Shown here in pieces: positions 33,426 through 46,722 of a DNA stretch of 64,000 nucleotides (position 1 is the first letter of the stretch; every line of letters begins with the position of its first letter). The notes beneath the pieces are model-generated. The model was given only the letters and a program-made list of their open reading frames with translations, was not told the DNA's origin and did not search any database. Source of the DNA: Lutjanus erythropterus (Eukaryota > Chordata > Actinopteri > Lutjaniformes > Lutjanidae); the NCBI GenBank assembly GCA_020091685.1, contig CM034600.1, positions 10,918,219-10,982,218 on the forward strand. Reading direction: 5' to 3'. Made by a program: the position numbers and the translations under genes.

Positions 33426-36400
33426 AATATTTGGAAATTCCTACAGTACCTGTGTTTTAAATGAGCTGCCACTGCAGCCCGTGTTTATCTCCTCGCTGTG
33501 CAGCCGAGTGCTGCCGCTACAGAGCGACGTCAATACCCAGCAGAGCTCACATTCATCATCCGTCTACATTAAACCTCCACATCCATCATCCATGGTTAGC
33601 ATATAAACCTCTCACCCACTGGCAATAAACACTAACAGGGTCAGTCAAGTCTTCTCGGGGGGAAACGGCTCCTGAGCAAAAGATCTGAGTTCATTTTTAT
33701 TACAGTTTAATGCATGAGAATCTTGTTTTGGCTGTTTTCTTTCCATCATCTTTATTTCCTGGAGATCAAACAGTGCGGGGGCGGGACTGAAAGGTCTTGT
33801 TTCCTGGATTTCTGCTGAATAAGTTCCTGTTACTGTAGGTACGCACAATATGGATTGTTTTTTATCTGATATCAATAATTAACTGCCTCTCACGGCTGAT
33901 ATGTAAAAGATAAAAGACTCAGATGTAGTGAACAAAGATGGAAAATTTCATAGTCCACAACTTTGAACGAACCAAATCAAACTGACATCACTGTGAGAAC
34001 TAAAAAAACAAACAAACTTTTATTTTGTCCAGTAAAAGAACGTTTGTAGAGAATTTTCCCTAAGAACTCAAATTAAATGCAATAAAATGACACAATCTGT
34101 CAAATCAGATATTCTTGAAGCCAATATTTATCAGCTATAATTTCATTATTGGAATAATAAATAAAACTACAAATTTCCCATTAGTGACTGATGATTTATT
34201 TGCTCTGGTATTTCACGTGCATCCCTCGTGTCTGTGATTGAAGACGTGTCTGCTAATGCTGAACAACTTCCACAAAAGCTGCAACTGTAAAACTGTTAAA
34301 ATACTATCGAAAAGGAAAAAGACAGACAGAGAGGAAACACTGGGATTCTGTGCAGCGCTCATGTACACAGCTTAATACCTTACACCTGTAATGTAGTTAG
34401 CGCCGCCAGTACTACGCGGGAATATCAATGAACGGCCACATCCAGGCTACTTCATCTATCATCCACACAGCATAAAACTCTCTGCACCATAAATCACTGC
34501 GATATCTGTCTTTTGTCTCATCTAATTGCAAAGACAAGGTCGACTACGGTGTTTTAACGAGGAAATAAAGGCCAGACCACCAAAAACATGACCTGCTGAA
34601 TATGGAGAATTTCATACAAGTCTGATACTTTTAGGTCTGTTCAAGAAATGGGATTTTATTGATTTTAACATTTCAGTGGTGCAGAATCCTTCCTCTTCTA
34701 CAAAAAAAAAGCACTAGGACAACAAAACAAACTTAAATTTAAAGCTGCTGAGTGATGATGTTCAGGTTTTGTCCCACAGCTTCGTCCCAGAAGGGCTCGT
34801 TGTTGGAAAGTGTGGCCTTTTCACTTAGCGAAGTGTGAGGCCATTAAATCCGAAGGCACTCAATCCTTTTAAAAAATTTAAACGCCTGTATTGATTTGGC
34901 TTGAGGAGAGCTCGGCTGCCTGCAGCCTCCTCCTCTCAGTTTATCTGCTCGACTGTGAGAAACCAGCGGTGAAACCACAGACGGGCTGAAGCCGCTGCTG
35001 CACCGTCTGCTGAGCAGATTAACAATTATCCTCAGAGGTTTCATTTATGTGACACTGGGAAAATTCATAGATGTCAACACTGAAATGTTTGAACTCTAAT
35101 CCATTACAGTGCAGAGAGAAATTAAACAAATAATCTGGGTGTTTAGGATGTAACATTCATGTGACATTTTCTACACCATTCAGATGTGAATAAATTAAGT
35201 TAGACTGCCAGTAACAGAAAATTCAAGTTCATAATGGTCTCACATATAATGTTTAATGTGTAACCAATCATTAGTGATCAGGGAGTAAGAAAGAAACCAC
35301 TTGATGCATGATTCCTTGTTTTTTAGCTCTAGAGATGAAATGACAGTCTGTCAGTCAGACCATCTTTTCAGACTGAAATGTAACAACAACTATTGGGTGA
35401 TGGCATGAAATTTAGCACAGACATTCATCCTCCCAAGAAAATGTAATCTATTGACTTTTCGTCTGGCCACTGTGAGATCAAAATACTTTGGCTTACGTCT
35501 AAAAATTTGCAAAAATATTTCTGATCAGTCTCTGCTAACTTGCTAGCATCGGTATTTCCCCTATGCTGTAGAAACAAAATATTTTATCAACCAAAATTAT
35601 GTGCACTTGTTTCCTTTATGCTTAGTGTGAGAGTCTTTACTGCTTTGCTGTCACTTACAGCTGTACTAGTTTCTCTCCTCTCTGTTCTGTCACTGAGTAC
35701 AGGTCTTAGCATCTACAAACACACACAAAGCAGAACAGAGGAGACACAGGTGAAGTGAAGTGACATAATCTATTAATTTAATCCATCTAAAATCAAAGAT
35801 GGAAGCACGTCAACCCCAAACCCGTGAAATTCAGACCAAATATCTGCGTTTTTTGAACACATGCAGCCTGAATTAATTGTCATACACCAGACACGGTCCA
35901 TTCACCCCATCAAAGAAGTCAGCCTATGGAAAACAATACTTGATAAACATAAATATTAGCAATGTTTTTTTTTGTTTTGACACTGAACACGTTTTCATGC
36001 TGCTGTGGTGGCCTAACACAGCCTCGCAGAGCTGCTAGTGTAGCTGTAGACTCTTAGCCTTTGTACATTATGTATACTTTTGTGTGTCCTAGTTCTGGTT
36101 GTCAAATATATGCTTTTTTACTAATAGTATTAATAATGGTTTGGCTCTATTTAAGTGTCCAAGTGCGTCATTACAGTGTCAGCCAGCATGCCCTGAAACT
36201 GAAGCAGCTAAATGGAATTCAGCCATAAATTAATCTCATTATTTACATCTGAGCTTTTCCGACTGCGACAAGCCAAAAACTCCCTCAAAAAGATCTATTG
36301 TGTTAAAGCTTGTGGTTTAGTCTGTAACTGTCCTGTTAAGTTTGAACAGAACCAGCACAGAACTTTTAATGAAAACCTTTGCTGAAAGACGAAACCGCAG

Positions 36401-36835
36401 CTCGAAGATAGATTAACCCCGTAATGCATACAGAGTCCTACTCGTACTGTAGTGGCACTGTGATTGTTCTCAGACAGCAGAGGCATATAGATGGTCTGCT
36501 GAGCAGATTACCACTGACATCACGACGTATAACTCATGTTTAATTCATGAGCTGAGAGCAGCTCAGCATCCCAGCAATACACACACACAGACACACAATA
36601 ATACTTTCATATAAATTAAAGATATGCTTTAAAATACACACATACACACAGACATGAACACACACACACAAAGGAAAGAAAAGTACATAATGGAATCTCA
36701 AGGGAGTAAGATTGGATCTATATGGTCCATATATAAGACAATCAATAGATCATCACACAAGCATTTTCAGTACACATACTTGCATAGAATACACACATTG
36801 AATCTGATTTTTTTGAATGTATCCCACGTGCACGT

Positions 36836-36840
<5 letters not shown>
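33426..36840. other. Non-coding stretch, no gene seen
   Basis: Mostly AT-rich. A slightly GC-richer patch at about 33470-33550 and another at 34880-35030 contain no convincing frame with splice sites. Confidence 0.5.

Positions 36841-36875
<35 letters not shown>
36841..36875 (+). repeat. (TG)17 microsatellite
   Basis: Seventeen TG units, preceded by TGTGTA. Confidence 0.95.
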
Positions 36876-36878
<3 letters not shown>

Positions 36879-36888
36879 ATCTCTGCAG

Positions 36889-36947
36889 ACACAATGATTT
36901 CCAACAGTGTGGACCCTTTTTAGCAAACCCCAATTTGTCCCCCACAG
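36889..36947 (+). other. Weak candidate micro-exon between (TG)17-linked acceptor and GTGAGA donor
   Basis: TTTTATCTCTGCAG ends at 36888 and CACAG|GTGAGA places a donor at 36948. The 59-nt interval is open in one of three frames (HNDFQQCGPFLANPNLSPT). Both splice signals are good, but 59 nt is short and the peptide is unrecognised. It could be chance. Confidence 0.2.
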
Positions 36948-37000
36948 GTGAGATAATCTGCACTTCAGTCAGCTTTAGACAGCTATAAACCTTTTAATGG

Positions 37001-37002
<2 letters not shown>

Positions 37003-37034
<32 letters not shown>
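37003..37034 (+). repeat. (GT)16 microsatellite
   Basis: Sixteen GT units. The second GT array within about 200 bp. Confidence 0.95.
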
Positions 37035-37041
<7 letters not shown>

Positions 37042-39562
37042 TGCATCCCTCCTCCTCTTCGTCGTCCATCTGCTCTTGTGTACAGTACCGTCCTCTTCCA
37101 ACTGGCTCTGAGGTGTCTGTTCACCTGCTGTGTTCTTTCCTTCCTTTATCCTGCTTTTCTAACCCGGTCCACCCATCCACGTCACTGAGACTGTCCTGTT
37201 TGGACACACAGATGCCTGAAGCGTCCCATCCATCACTGAGTGTATCTACTCTCCATCTAACCTCCATCCATCTCCTCTTTAAATCTGTCCTTTACAACCT
37301 GTTCTTCATTTATACAGACCAAACATGGGGAAATAAGTGTAAGGGAAATGCTGAGCTCTTTCTCCTGCTCAATCAGGAATTTGGTTGCCATGGTAAATTT
37401 CATTCCTGCTCAGGTAAATCAAATCTTGATTATAGGAGAAACATTTTTTTTTAATTTCATACCGTGGTTATTTCTATAGCAATAGGTCAAAAATCTGTGA
37501 AGAAATAGGCCAAAGTGGACTAAAAAGGACCTTTGCCATTATATCATCATAAAAATCACATTGTAAACCAAAACTACTACTACTACCAAAACAAAGTATA
37601 CAGTACAGCTCATGTTTCCAGGTTTCTGGAAGTAAATTTAACTTAAAAAGGATTTCAGCGAACTAGAGAAGCACCTTGACAGGACAGAAAGAGGAAGTCA
37701 CAACTGAACTTTGTAGGTCCAGCCCCTTTTTTTATCTGTGCTCCAGTAACAGAAATTTCTATAACTTTCAGTGATAATTGAAAGGCATAGATTTCCACCT
37801 TTTGATATTTACAGACTTGTTACCATTCAAGGCATCTTACAGAGAAGCTTTCAATGTTCAACCTGCTGCAGAGAAAATGTAGACAATTACATTTGACATT
37901 TTCTGGCATTTGAGTCACACTAGTTGGTGCTTGTGTCCTTGGGTGACTGCATAGTAATAAAATTCAGTCAAATCAACAGACAAGAAGTGAAGTGAGTGGG
38001 GGGGTTGCAGGTGTTTTATGAAACCTTTTCAGAACTAGTTGAACAAAATTCAAATCTAAGAGCGCTGCTTTCTAACACTGACATTTCGTAGATTCGAGGT
38101 TCGCAACTGACAAGAGAGACTCAGCGGTTGTTAGGGGTCATTTAATGTTAATGCATTAGCACTCAAAGAAATTGTCCTGCTGTCAAAGGTGAGCATTCAT
38201 CTGGTATTGCACAGTGGCTTTTAATGGCACTCAGCCATTTAGAATGATGGCCGGAAAACACCTTGTTATAACTACATGCACATCCATCCTCACCTGTCCC
38301 TCTCTTTCATTCTGTTTTTCTCTTATTACTGAGAAGAAAATAATCGTCTATCAATTCTCACAACATTAAAGTCATTTATTGACCAAAAATGCAAAAAAAA
38401 AAATCTCTGGTTCAAGTCTCTCACAAGTGAAAATTTGCTTATTTTCTTTGTGTGTAAATTGAATATCTTTGCGTTTTGGGCTGTTGGTCAGACTAAACAA
38501 GCAATTTGCAGACATCATTTTAGGTGCTATGTCACATTAAATCAATTAAAGTATCAGACACAGCAGGTGGACGAAATAAAAAATGCTGTTAGTTATTTTC
38601 TCTTTCCAGCTGCATCTCCTCCCTGTGGGGTTTCTATCACTAAATAGTGTCTGCACATTTATCCCTCCCTCTCTTAGTGCTTCCATTTATCCTCCCTCTA
38701 TCTTTATACCCCCGATCCTCTCTTCTTTCTCCTCCCTACTTGTGTTTTACAGTGTTATTACTCCCCAGTCGCCTCCCAGAGTCTCCATCAGTGACTCCAG
38801 CAGTACAGGGCCCTTCAGTACGTGGGGCATCTCAGGCACACTTGTGTTCCAGCTACTGAGGCATGAAATTACCACACTGCACCCCCCTCCAGGCTTCTGA
38901 AAGATGCTCAAGTGTTGAAAAATTTAACACAAATATTGGCAGTAAGGAGGGGGAACACGAGGCGGAGGCAAACACAATGCTAATCATCTGTGGATAAAAG
39001 CATCATCACATCGAAGACGAAGCGTTCTGTTAGCTCTGTTCTTCCTCTGGGCTCAGGAGAGAGTTTTGAAAAATTAATCGCAAATATATCTGTTGATGAT
39101 GGGGAAATGATATGAGAGGCTGTGCAGTTGAAAGTGTGCATAAATCAGATTGTATGTGGATTTTGTTTCTTAATTTAAAGAGCGAACAGAGTGTTTTGTG
39201 TTAGCCTGAGACCATCTGCAGATGAAAACAGCAGCATTGGTTGTTTGTTGGAACAGCTCAAAATGACAAAATGAGAGTTTATTTGGAAGCAAAGTAGAAA
39301 CTAGTGTGACACTGTTATTAGCGTACGTGAATGTCAGGGCATGGAGGTAAACACGAGACACATTTCCCATCTCCTATCAACAGTTAAAAATTGCTTTCTT
39401 CTAACAACGTTGGTGATGGTTCCATAGCCAAGAACTTTCAGTTGCTTATATGTTAAATTTAAACTTAAGAAGTTTTGGCATAAGCAATGATCTGAATGCT
39501 GGTATCCTTTATATGATGATTTGTGCCAAATAGTGTTTGAAAAAGTTCATGCTCTTGACTTG
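37035..39562. other. Non-coding stretch with a family G fragment
   Basis: No gene seen. It includes a pyrimidine-rich block at about 38640-38750 and an X-box-like GTTGCCATGGTAAA at 37384-37397 with one mismatch. The 149-codon ORF at 37005-37454 begins inside the GT array and is compositional. Confidence 0.5.
38449..38540 (+). mobile_element. Fragment of dispersed repeat family G
   Basis: AAATTGAATATCTTTGCGTT, TTGGGCTGTTGGTCAGAC, TAAACAAGCAATTTGCAGAC and ATCATTTTAGG correspond to the central part of the repeat at 48451-48807 (TAAACTGAATATATTTGGG, GACAAAACAAGACATTTTG). Confidence 0.55.
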
Positions 39563-40130
39563 GGACATTTTCACACCTACCTCATTTGATTTGGACTTTT
39601 CAGTTTGCTCTGGACCAAAACTGCAGGCGTGAAACCTCCCCCAAGCCATGGTCAGAACAAAAAAAAAAAAACGGACTTTGGTCTGGCAAAAAGAGGCGGT
39701 CTCGGTCTGGATCAAACTGAATCATAGTTCGTTTTTTTCCTACTGTTAAAACATCTTTTGGATGGTCCAGACTTTTGGACTTTCTGACCAATTATGACAT
39801 CATCAGAGCTGAAAGGAGGAAAAACAATACACCAGAAAACAAGCCGCAAGAGCACACAGCGACAGGAGGAGACCAGATGTTTAACTGACATCAAGTGTGA
39901 CGCCTTTGCAAAGAGTCGCCTGGAAAAACTCATAAAATGGGGACGCTTTTCAGTTGTTGTTTCACTTTGCTACTGCTGGTAGTAGTGCCAGAATAACATT
40001 ATGGCAACAACGATGTGAATCTGTTTCTTCATCTCTCTGCAACTGAAGCCCTGCTTCCTGCTGAACTGTAAACACACCGATGTCTGACAAGTCCGTCTAC
40101 AAACCGATCCAAAACTAACCGAACCAAATG
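39563..40130 (+). mobile_element. Possible non-autonomous DNA element with TTTCACACCT...ACCGAACCAAA ends
   Basis: It begins TTTTCACACCTACCTCATTT and includes TTTGCTCTGGACC, ACGGACTTTGGTCTGG and TCGGTCTGGATCAAAC. It ends near CTAACCGAACCAAATG. Teleosts carry an abundant MITE with TTTCACACC ends and GGTTCGGTT/GGACC-rich arms, and this resembles an old copy. Both ORF strands here are shadows. Boundaries and family rest on memory. Confidence 0.45.
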
Positions 40131-41514
40131 TAAACAGTCGCAAAAAAAATGAATCTTAATTAAACTATTATTGGTTTATGAACTGGATCAGATATACAGC
40201 ACTTGATGGATACAGATGTAGTTTTTGTCCTGTTGGGATTTCTGTAACGTGTCTTGTGTTCATGGGGCTGTCGTTGTGTTTGTGTTATGGGATATCTCCT
40301 GGAGCAATATTTGTGGGAGACTTATGTTTATGTTTGGATGTTATTGCTGTTTGACGATGGCGGGTGAACGTGCCGGGATGTTTGGTTTGTAGTTATGATC
40401 CTGTGCAGGGAAGCATGCAAACGTGCAGACATGAAAATAAAAATATTAGTTCGTTCCTTCATTCGAACGCTCCACAGAGCTGAGGAGAACAGCAGAGTCC
40501 TGTAATAACTCTCTGTGAATTTGTCACTATGAGCTACACAAATATAGAAACTGTGAAATTAATCATGTGATCCACTGTTTATATAGAAATATTGATTAGG
40601 CCTACAGCAATTTGAATTAAATGAATAAAAAATACATTATGATCGCACACAACAGGTGAATCATTTATTTTGTTTACAGTATCCATTATTTGATATTAGA
40701 TATGAGCCAGATGTTTAACGGCACATTAAAGGCACACAATACGTTGTTATATACAGTAATTAAATTCTACATTCATTAATTCATTCAAACATGCAGTGCT
40801 GAGGAGTTTATTCATGAGGTAAAGAGGCAACATTTAATCATTAGATTTGTGTACAAGAAGACAAATATTCTTTTTTTTTATGGCACATAAGACAACTTTC
40901 AAACAGACGTAATATCCACTGTCGTTCTCATTCTATATTCAAGATAGCAATAATAATGATAAGACTTTCAAAATAAAGGTCTTGGGTAGGTTTATGCGCC
41001 AAAACTTCTTGGTTAGTTTTAGGAGTTTAAGATTGTGGTTTGGGTTAAAATAACTATTTCCTTCTTACTTTGAAAGTAATTCTGGCTGTCATGAAAAATA
41101 CATTGACAATTTGAGTCCATGTACACAAATCTGCTTTATAAACTGTCGTTATACTGGGCTGAACTGACACTAACACAGTCTAACAGAGCTGTAGTAAATC
41201 CTTCATGCAAGGTTAAAATGTGCAGTTTTTTCAACTTCACGGTCATTTTGAAGGATGTGGTTTGTGTTGAACTGCACTGTTTTATACTGAGAGGTGTTTC
41301 TAATATCTAACATGTCTCTAGTAACAAGCCAGAAGTAACAATAATTATATTTATACATTTGTTTGGCAATGATGTTATTGTTTTTCCAATTTAAAATTAT
41401 TCTTCTCTTAGTCAGTGTGCAGTTTGCAGAGCAGCATCTGTAGATGTCCGTGTGCTTTGTTAGATATAAAGGGAGCAGCAGTGACGTATTATTCTTTAGT
41501 TTGCCTTTGTACTG

Positions 41515-41515
<1 letters not shown>
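40131..41515. other. Non-coding stretch, no gene seen
   Basis: AT-rich sequence with no recognised repeat, exon or regulatory site. Confidence 0.5.

Positions 41516-41582
<67 letters not shown>
41516..41582 (+). repeat. Long (TG)33 microsatellite
   Basis: 67 bp of uninterrupted TG, likely polymorphic and able to adopt Z-DNA. A shorter imperfect TG array follows at about 41683-41718. ORFs translated as V/C or T/H runs on both strands are artefacts. Confidence 0.95.
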
Positions 41583-41584
<2 letters not shown>

Positions 41585-41789
41585 AAGGTCTTGACTTCCC
41601 CAAAGGACTCTCTGCTCTCCTATACATTACAGCGTGTCTGTGTGTGTATCTATCATATGAACAAGCACAAGCGCACAACTCTGTGTGTGTGTGCGTGTGT
41701 GTGTTTGTGTGTGTGTGACCTCTGTCTGTCCCACTGGTACCTGTGAAACTCCCATCGACCCAGAAACACTACAGGCAGAAGACACTACA

Positions 41790-42270
41790 GTCTTTTCCAT
41801 CCCCATCCTCATGTCTTTTTCCTTTTGGCCTTTCTGTCCGTTCATGTTTTTCTTTCTCATACTTTTCTCCCAGCGTTTGCAGTCCGTCTCTTAATACTTT
41901 TGCTCTCACCATCTAATTTTCCCCCTCCATCTCACTCTTTTTTCTTTTAATACATCACTTTCTCATTTCCAAACAGCAGCCTCTCTGTCACTCTAAATCT
42001 GCTCCCTCTCTTCCTCATTTTCCCATCTGTCACTCATCTTATTCTTCCGTGTATCTGTCATTTTCTCTCTCCATGTCGCTCCCTTTTACTCTCAATCTAT
42101 CTCTTATTCCTGCTCCATTCTTACTGAGATCATCCTTTTGTCAAATATGTTTTCTTTTATCATTTCTCCCTCTATCAGGCTCCATCTCTGCTGTCTTTTC
42201 TTCTGACAAGAATCTTGCGTGTTTTCCACCCTTCTCTTGTTGCTTCTCTCCTCATCACCTGTGTTGGTTA
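41790..42270 (+). repeat. Long pyrimidine-rich tract
   Basis: About 480 bp with CTCTCTCC, TTTTCTTTC and similar pyrimidine units and no fixed period. Confidence 0.7.
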
Positions 42271-43029
42271 TGAGCTATAATAACTCAATTACACCCTGCA
42301 GTTTTGTGATCATTGCGGCTGTAATGAAACCTGTAAACCAGGTTCTCCCGCTCTGAGGGAGATTGTAATCATCTGCCATTCTCCTGATCTCCTTCCTCTC
42401 GCAACCCTCAAACAGAAATAACTTTTCTTCATCCGATTGCCTTCTTCTCTCACACCTCAACCTGTCTCCGGTGTGGAGTGGGGGTGTTCTGTGGCTGGTT
42501 TCCCTCTCTGTTCTTCTTCTAACACCATCTTCACTCTAATCAATCACCCTGACCCAGATAAAGCTAAGTTTAAACTCGGGCTGCTTTGATGCTCTGACCC
42601 ATTTAACAGCCCTAGTGTCCCTGAAGACAACGCAACGCTTTCATTGAGTCCCATTGCTGGGACAGCCCACAGGAAAATAACACAGTGTCATAATCTGCAC
42701 ACTGCAGAAAGGCTGATATGAAAGGAAGGGAGTGAATGATTGATACTTGTTTGACTGAATTACATCACTAAAAGCACTATTTTGCAAAGTCTTCCTCCTG
42801 AGAGATGCTGTAACACTCCCACAACACCTGCCTATGTTTCAGGTTACCTCTTTCAAAAAGCACAATTTAAAGATCTTACACTGGCATGTATGATAGCAAA
42901 TTCTGTAGTATCACTGACAGCGATACTCTCTTTTTCTGGAGCACCTTGTGGATGAAATTTGTAAAGACATGGATGGAAAGTGTAAGAATAAAGAATACCA
43001 CAAGCTCTTTGGTTAAGTGCAAGAAATTT
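42271..43029. other. Non-coding stretch, no gene seen
   Basis: No recognised element or exon. Confidence 0.5.
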
Positions 43030-43270
43030 CCATTAATTTTTCCAGCAAAAAGCCAAATATTTTCTGGCTTCAGGCGGCTAAATGAGAGGGATTCCTGCTT
43101 TTCTCTGTCACATGTGACAGTAACTTGAGTATCTTTTGATTCGGACTATTGGTTGGACCAAAAAAGTAGACATCATCATGGGTTTAGGAAACTGCATTTT
43201 TTTTCTAGCATTTTATAGACTAAATCCCTAATCAGTTGATTTACAGATTAATCAATAATGAAATAACGTT
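43030..43270 (+). mobile_element. Copy of dispersed repeat family G, partial
   Basis: Blocks TTTCTGGCTTCAGGCGGCTA, CCTGCTTTTCTCTGTCA, TTGAGTATCTTTTGATTCGG, ACTATTGGTTGGACCAAAA, CATTTTATAGACTAAA and CAGATTAATCAATAATGAAA match the 48451 and 62385 copies in order and orientation. Confidence 0.65.
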
Positions 43271-43851
43271 CTTCTACCATTTCTTTAATTAGATTTTAGA
43301 CATTTTTTCACTCTTTGAATTAGATTGGTGCAGTGTGGGTAACCTAGTCTCGAAGACATGAGAAGACATGCAGTGGCTACACTAAGCTTGCATATAAAGG
43401 AAGTGAAAGCCAAGCAAAAACAGCCTCAGGTTCAACGGGTTAATTGAGCCTTTAAATATAAACACCCTGGTTTTATCCTCTAACGTTCACACTTAACTTT
43501 ACAGCTCAACTGACCTTCCATTAACCCTGAATCTCCTGCTCTCTCCTCTACTCTCCTCTGCTGCGCCGAAGGACGTCACACTGGCATCATGTACATAAAA
43601 TAAAACACACCCACCCTGCGAGCTTTGCACACATGCATGCGGGAATAAACATAAAAACTTGATGCAGTCATGAACATGAACGCACAGTGCAGGATAACCT
43701 GCATGCGAGTGAACGCCCTGCTTTCAGAAAGTCCCACAAGTCTCGGGCTACCCTTGCCCCACATCCCTCCAATCGCTCTAAACAATAGGCAGCACTTCCT
43801 GAAAGTCAGAAATAACAGGGAACAGTTTCCTTCAGCAGAGACTGGGGAGTA
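43271..43851. other. Non-coding stretch, no gene seen
   Basis: Nothing recognised apart from ordinary AT-rich sequence. The 128-codon minus ORF at 43576-43962 runs through the GA array. Confidence 0.5.
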
Positions 43852-43884
<33 letters not shown>

Positions 43885-43887
43885 GGG
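43852..43887 (+). repeat. (AG)n microsatellite
   Basis: Twelve AG units, then ACAGAGAGAGGGAGC, followed by more purine-rich sequence to about 43905. Confidence 0.9.
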
Positions 43888-43905
43888 AGCAAGAGAGGGA
43901 GAGGG

Positions 43906-46374
43906 CATGTAAAAGCCCACATACCCCTGGCACAGAGAGAAAGGCACTGAGGCCAAAATCATTCCCTCAGTTCCTCATGCACTATTCCCTTCACACAGCA
44001 CAGAGCTGTCAATTTCTATCTACCACAGGTGAAGCACTGCATTCTGCAACTTTTAGCAAAAACTACATCACACTGTACTGACGCTGCTTGTTCCTGTCCT
44101 GTTTTCACACAGACAAGTGTGTTTCCATCTACTGTGCTTGTTTGGAATGCGCATTTTCACAAATTCGAAAAAGAAAATCAAAATCGCAAAAAAAAATTTT
44201 TTTACACTTTGCTGAGGTAGAGGAGTGTGTGTATCAAACTTTGACAGTGTGCAACAGACTGGAACGCCAAACTTCCATTATGTTTTCTACTTTGTTATGG
44301 TTCCTCTCAGGTTTGAACGGGGCTTTTTGAGAATCATGTCACATAGTTTAACTCTCTTCTTCTTAATGTTGACAAATTATATACAGTAATGGATGTAAAT
44401 GCATATTAATTCACATCTTTTGCCTAGTTTCTGAAAATCAAGTTAAAATTTGCACCACATTTGGATTAGGGGTTTCACAGTATATCGGTGTTGACAATAT
44501 AATATAATCGTCATTATAATAATATAATCGTCATATTTAAAAAACATGATATTGATATCATGATCATGAATTTGACGGATGGCATTTAAAAAAAAAAATT
44601 CTACAGATATTGCGATAATATGATGATCATGAATTCTGTGTGGTGAAAATCTATAAACATAGAATCCTGTAGTAAAAATTTCAGAGAACGGATGTACTGT
44701 ACTACACATTAGTGCTGTCCTGTGAAACTCAATCAGCTCAGAAATATCAACTTTTCTTGAGCTTTCAACTAAAACAATGGCTGTTTAAATAGTTTATTTA
44801 GCTCAGGAAGTAACATAAAGTAACACGTTATCTTACAGTTTATCGTAAAAATTCCAAATTTGGTTTTCTTTGCAGTGTCTCTTTTCTTGTTCAATAGCCT
44901 TTACATTGAGGTCACAGTTATATCAATAGCTTTTCTTTTGTCTGGGAAAATGTTGAAAACCTCATAATACAGAGTTCACGTCTCATCACAGAGCTGCATG
45001 ACCACGATCTTTCCCTAAGCTTATCATCGCCATGCACGCAAACTGTGGAACGAAGTTGGCAGTGGATGTAAATATTGTTTTGTTGGACTGTCCAACATCA
45101 GCGTTCTTGCACCGTATGTTCTCAAAGATATCCATGTTTGTGATGAAACCACAGAGTCAAGTGTGCTCCTGACAGGGGCATTTACGGGAAGACGAGTGTG
45201 AAAAAGAGCATAAAAATGTCCATTTTATATATGTATATGTGCCCGAGCAGTCAGAGTGACCTTATCATCCTCAGTGGACTAACTCTAAATCACCATGCTG
45301 TCAAACACACACACACACACACACACACGACAAGGGAGAAAGAAACGTCTGGGGTGACCTTCAAGTGAAACCTGGGAATTAAACACATGCAGAGAGGGGG
45401 ACAGAGGGAGGTATAATATATATCTGCATGTAGAGGAACAAAGCAGAAGAAACTGAAAAAGAAAAACAGAGAAAGAAAGAGAAGACTGTATAACAATGGA
45501 GAAGGAGAGACAGAATGAGGGAATCAGTGAGTGACACGCTGCATTTTCCCCCTCACCCTGCAGCCACTGAGGATTTTTTTCCAATTAAGGCTGTTATCTC
45601 CTCGACTGCCAGCCCTCCTACCAAGACCCCACATGGTACAGTCCTCCTCTCCACTGTCTATCTCTGTCTCAGTCCCATGCTGTATAATTTCCCTCTTTCT
45701 CCTCTCAGTCACTTCCCCTTTTGTTCTGCTTTGCTTAATTTCTTTGTTTTCCTCCTGTTTCCTTCTCAGAGGAATACTTCAAGTTCAACCAACCATCCTG
45801 CTTTTTATTCTTGTGTTTCGCATCCCTCCATCCGTCTACCTCTCCCTCTTTTCATCTCTGTGTTGCTCCTTTGTGTTTGGGCACCTTGAGGCAGTGTGAC
45901 CACAGCTGGAATAAAAGCTTTTTGGTCAACTTCTGCTGCAGTCTCTGAACAAAGGACCGACCAGGTTTCAAGCCGCGAACACAGCGGCAACGTACAATGG
46001 AGGTTTCGCTCGCCTCAGTGTGAGCGTCTAAAAATGAAGGTCTAATAGTTTCTGTCTGGCAAGAGGACAATAGTGATGAGAGGTAGACTGATGGGGTTTA
46101 ATGGAGGGTAACATGTAATATTAGATGGCTAACAAAAATATAAAATGCTGATGAAAATACAAGTTCAAACCAGAAGAGAGGCACACTTTACTGAATAAGA
46201 CCTCCTGATAAACATTAGGCAGCATTATATGAATACAAACTTGAGGAAAGGAAGCACTGCTAACTGCTAACGCTTACACAGAAATATTAAGATCTTTAAA
46301 AAGTAAGATAGCTAGAGTTAATTTACTGCTTATACAAAATAATCCAAATGGATTAAATATTTTATTTAGCGGAG
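43906..46374. other. Non-coding stretch, no gene seen
   Basis: AT-rich. 44465-44640 contains repeated ATATAATCGTCAT and ATGATATTGATATCATG steps like the common teleost TATCG/ATATCG dispersed repeats. A pyrimidine-rich block covers about 45650-45870. Confidence 0.45.
45305..45328 (+). repeat. (AC)12 microsatellite
   Basis: Twelve uninterrupted AC units. Confidence 0.95.
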
Positions 46375-46722
46375 CAGTGTGTAGGATTTAGTGGCATCTA
46401 GTGGTGAGGTTGTAGATTGCAACCAACTGAATACCGCTGACCTCGACCTCCCCTTCCAAGCAAGTAGGAAAACCTATATATGGAGGCCGTGAAAACCGCA
46501 AAAGGCTGTTTCTAGAGTTGGCGTTTGGTTTGTGTGCTGTGCGGTTCTGAAGAAACGTGGTGTAACATGGCAGCCTCTGTGGAAGAGGACCCACGCCCTC
46601 TGTGGATATAAACAGCTCATTCTAAGGTAATGAAAACACAACAACTATTATTTTTAGGTGATTATACATTAATGAAACCATACTTATGAATATTATATTG
46701 CATAACTGCAACAGCTAATGGT
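46375..46722 (+). mobile_element. Short DNA element, family B copy 2 (CAGTGTGTAGGATTTA end)
   Basis: It starts CAGTGTGTAGGATTTAGTGG at 46375. It continues through GCATCTAGTGGTGAGGTTG, GATTGCAACCAACTGAATAC, AACATGGCAGCC, GAAGAGGACCC, AGCTCATTCTAAGGTAATG and TTTTAGGTGATTATACATTA, ending near 46722. This is one of the commonest non-coding repeats in percomorph fish as I recall it. The 542-715 fragment matches its right half in the opposite strand and also ends in CAGTGTGTARGATTTA, so the family has terminal inverted repeats. Confidence 0.8.

Noticed and set aside
41203-41860. Long ORFs with T/H or V/C runs on both strands
   Set aside because: They are translations of the (TG)33 array and the shorter array next to it. 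The same applies to ORFs at 57103-57492 and 59995-60355.
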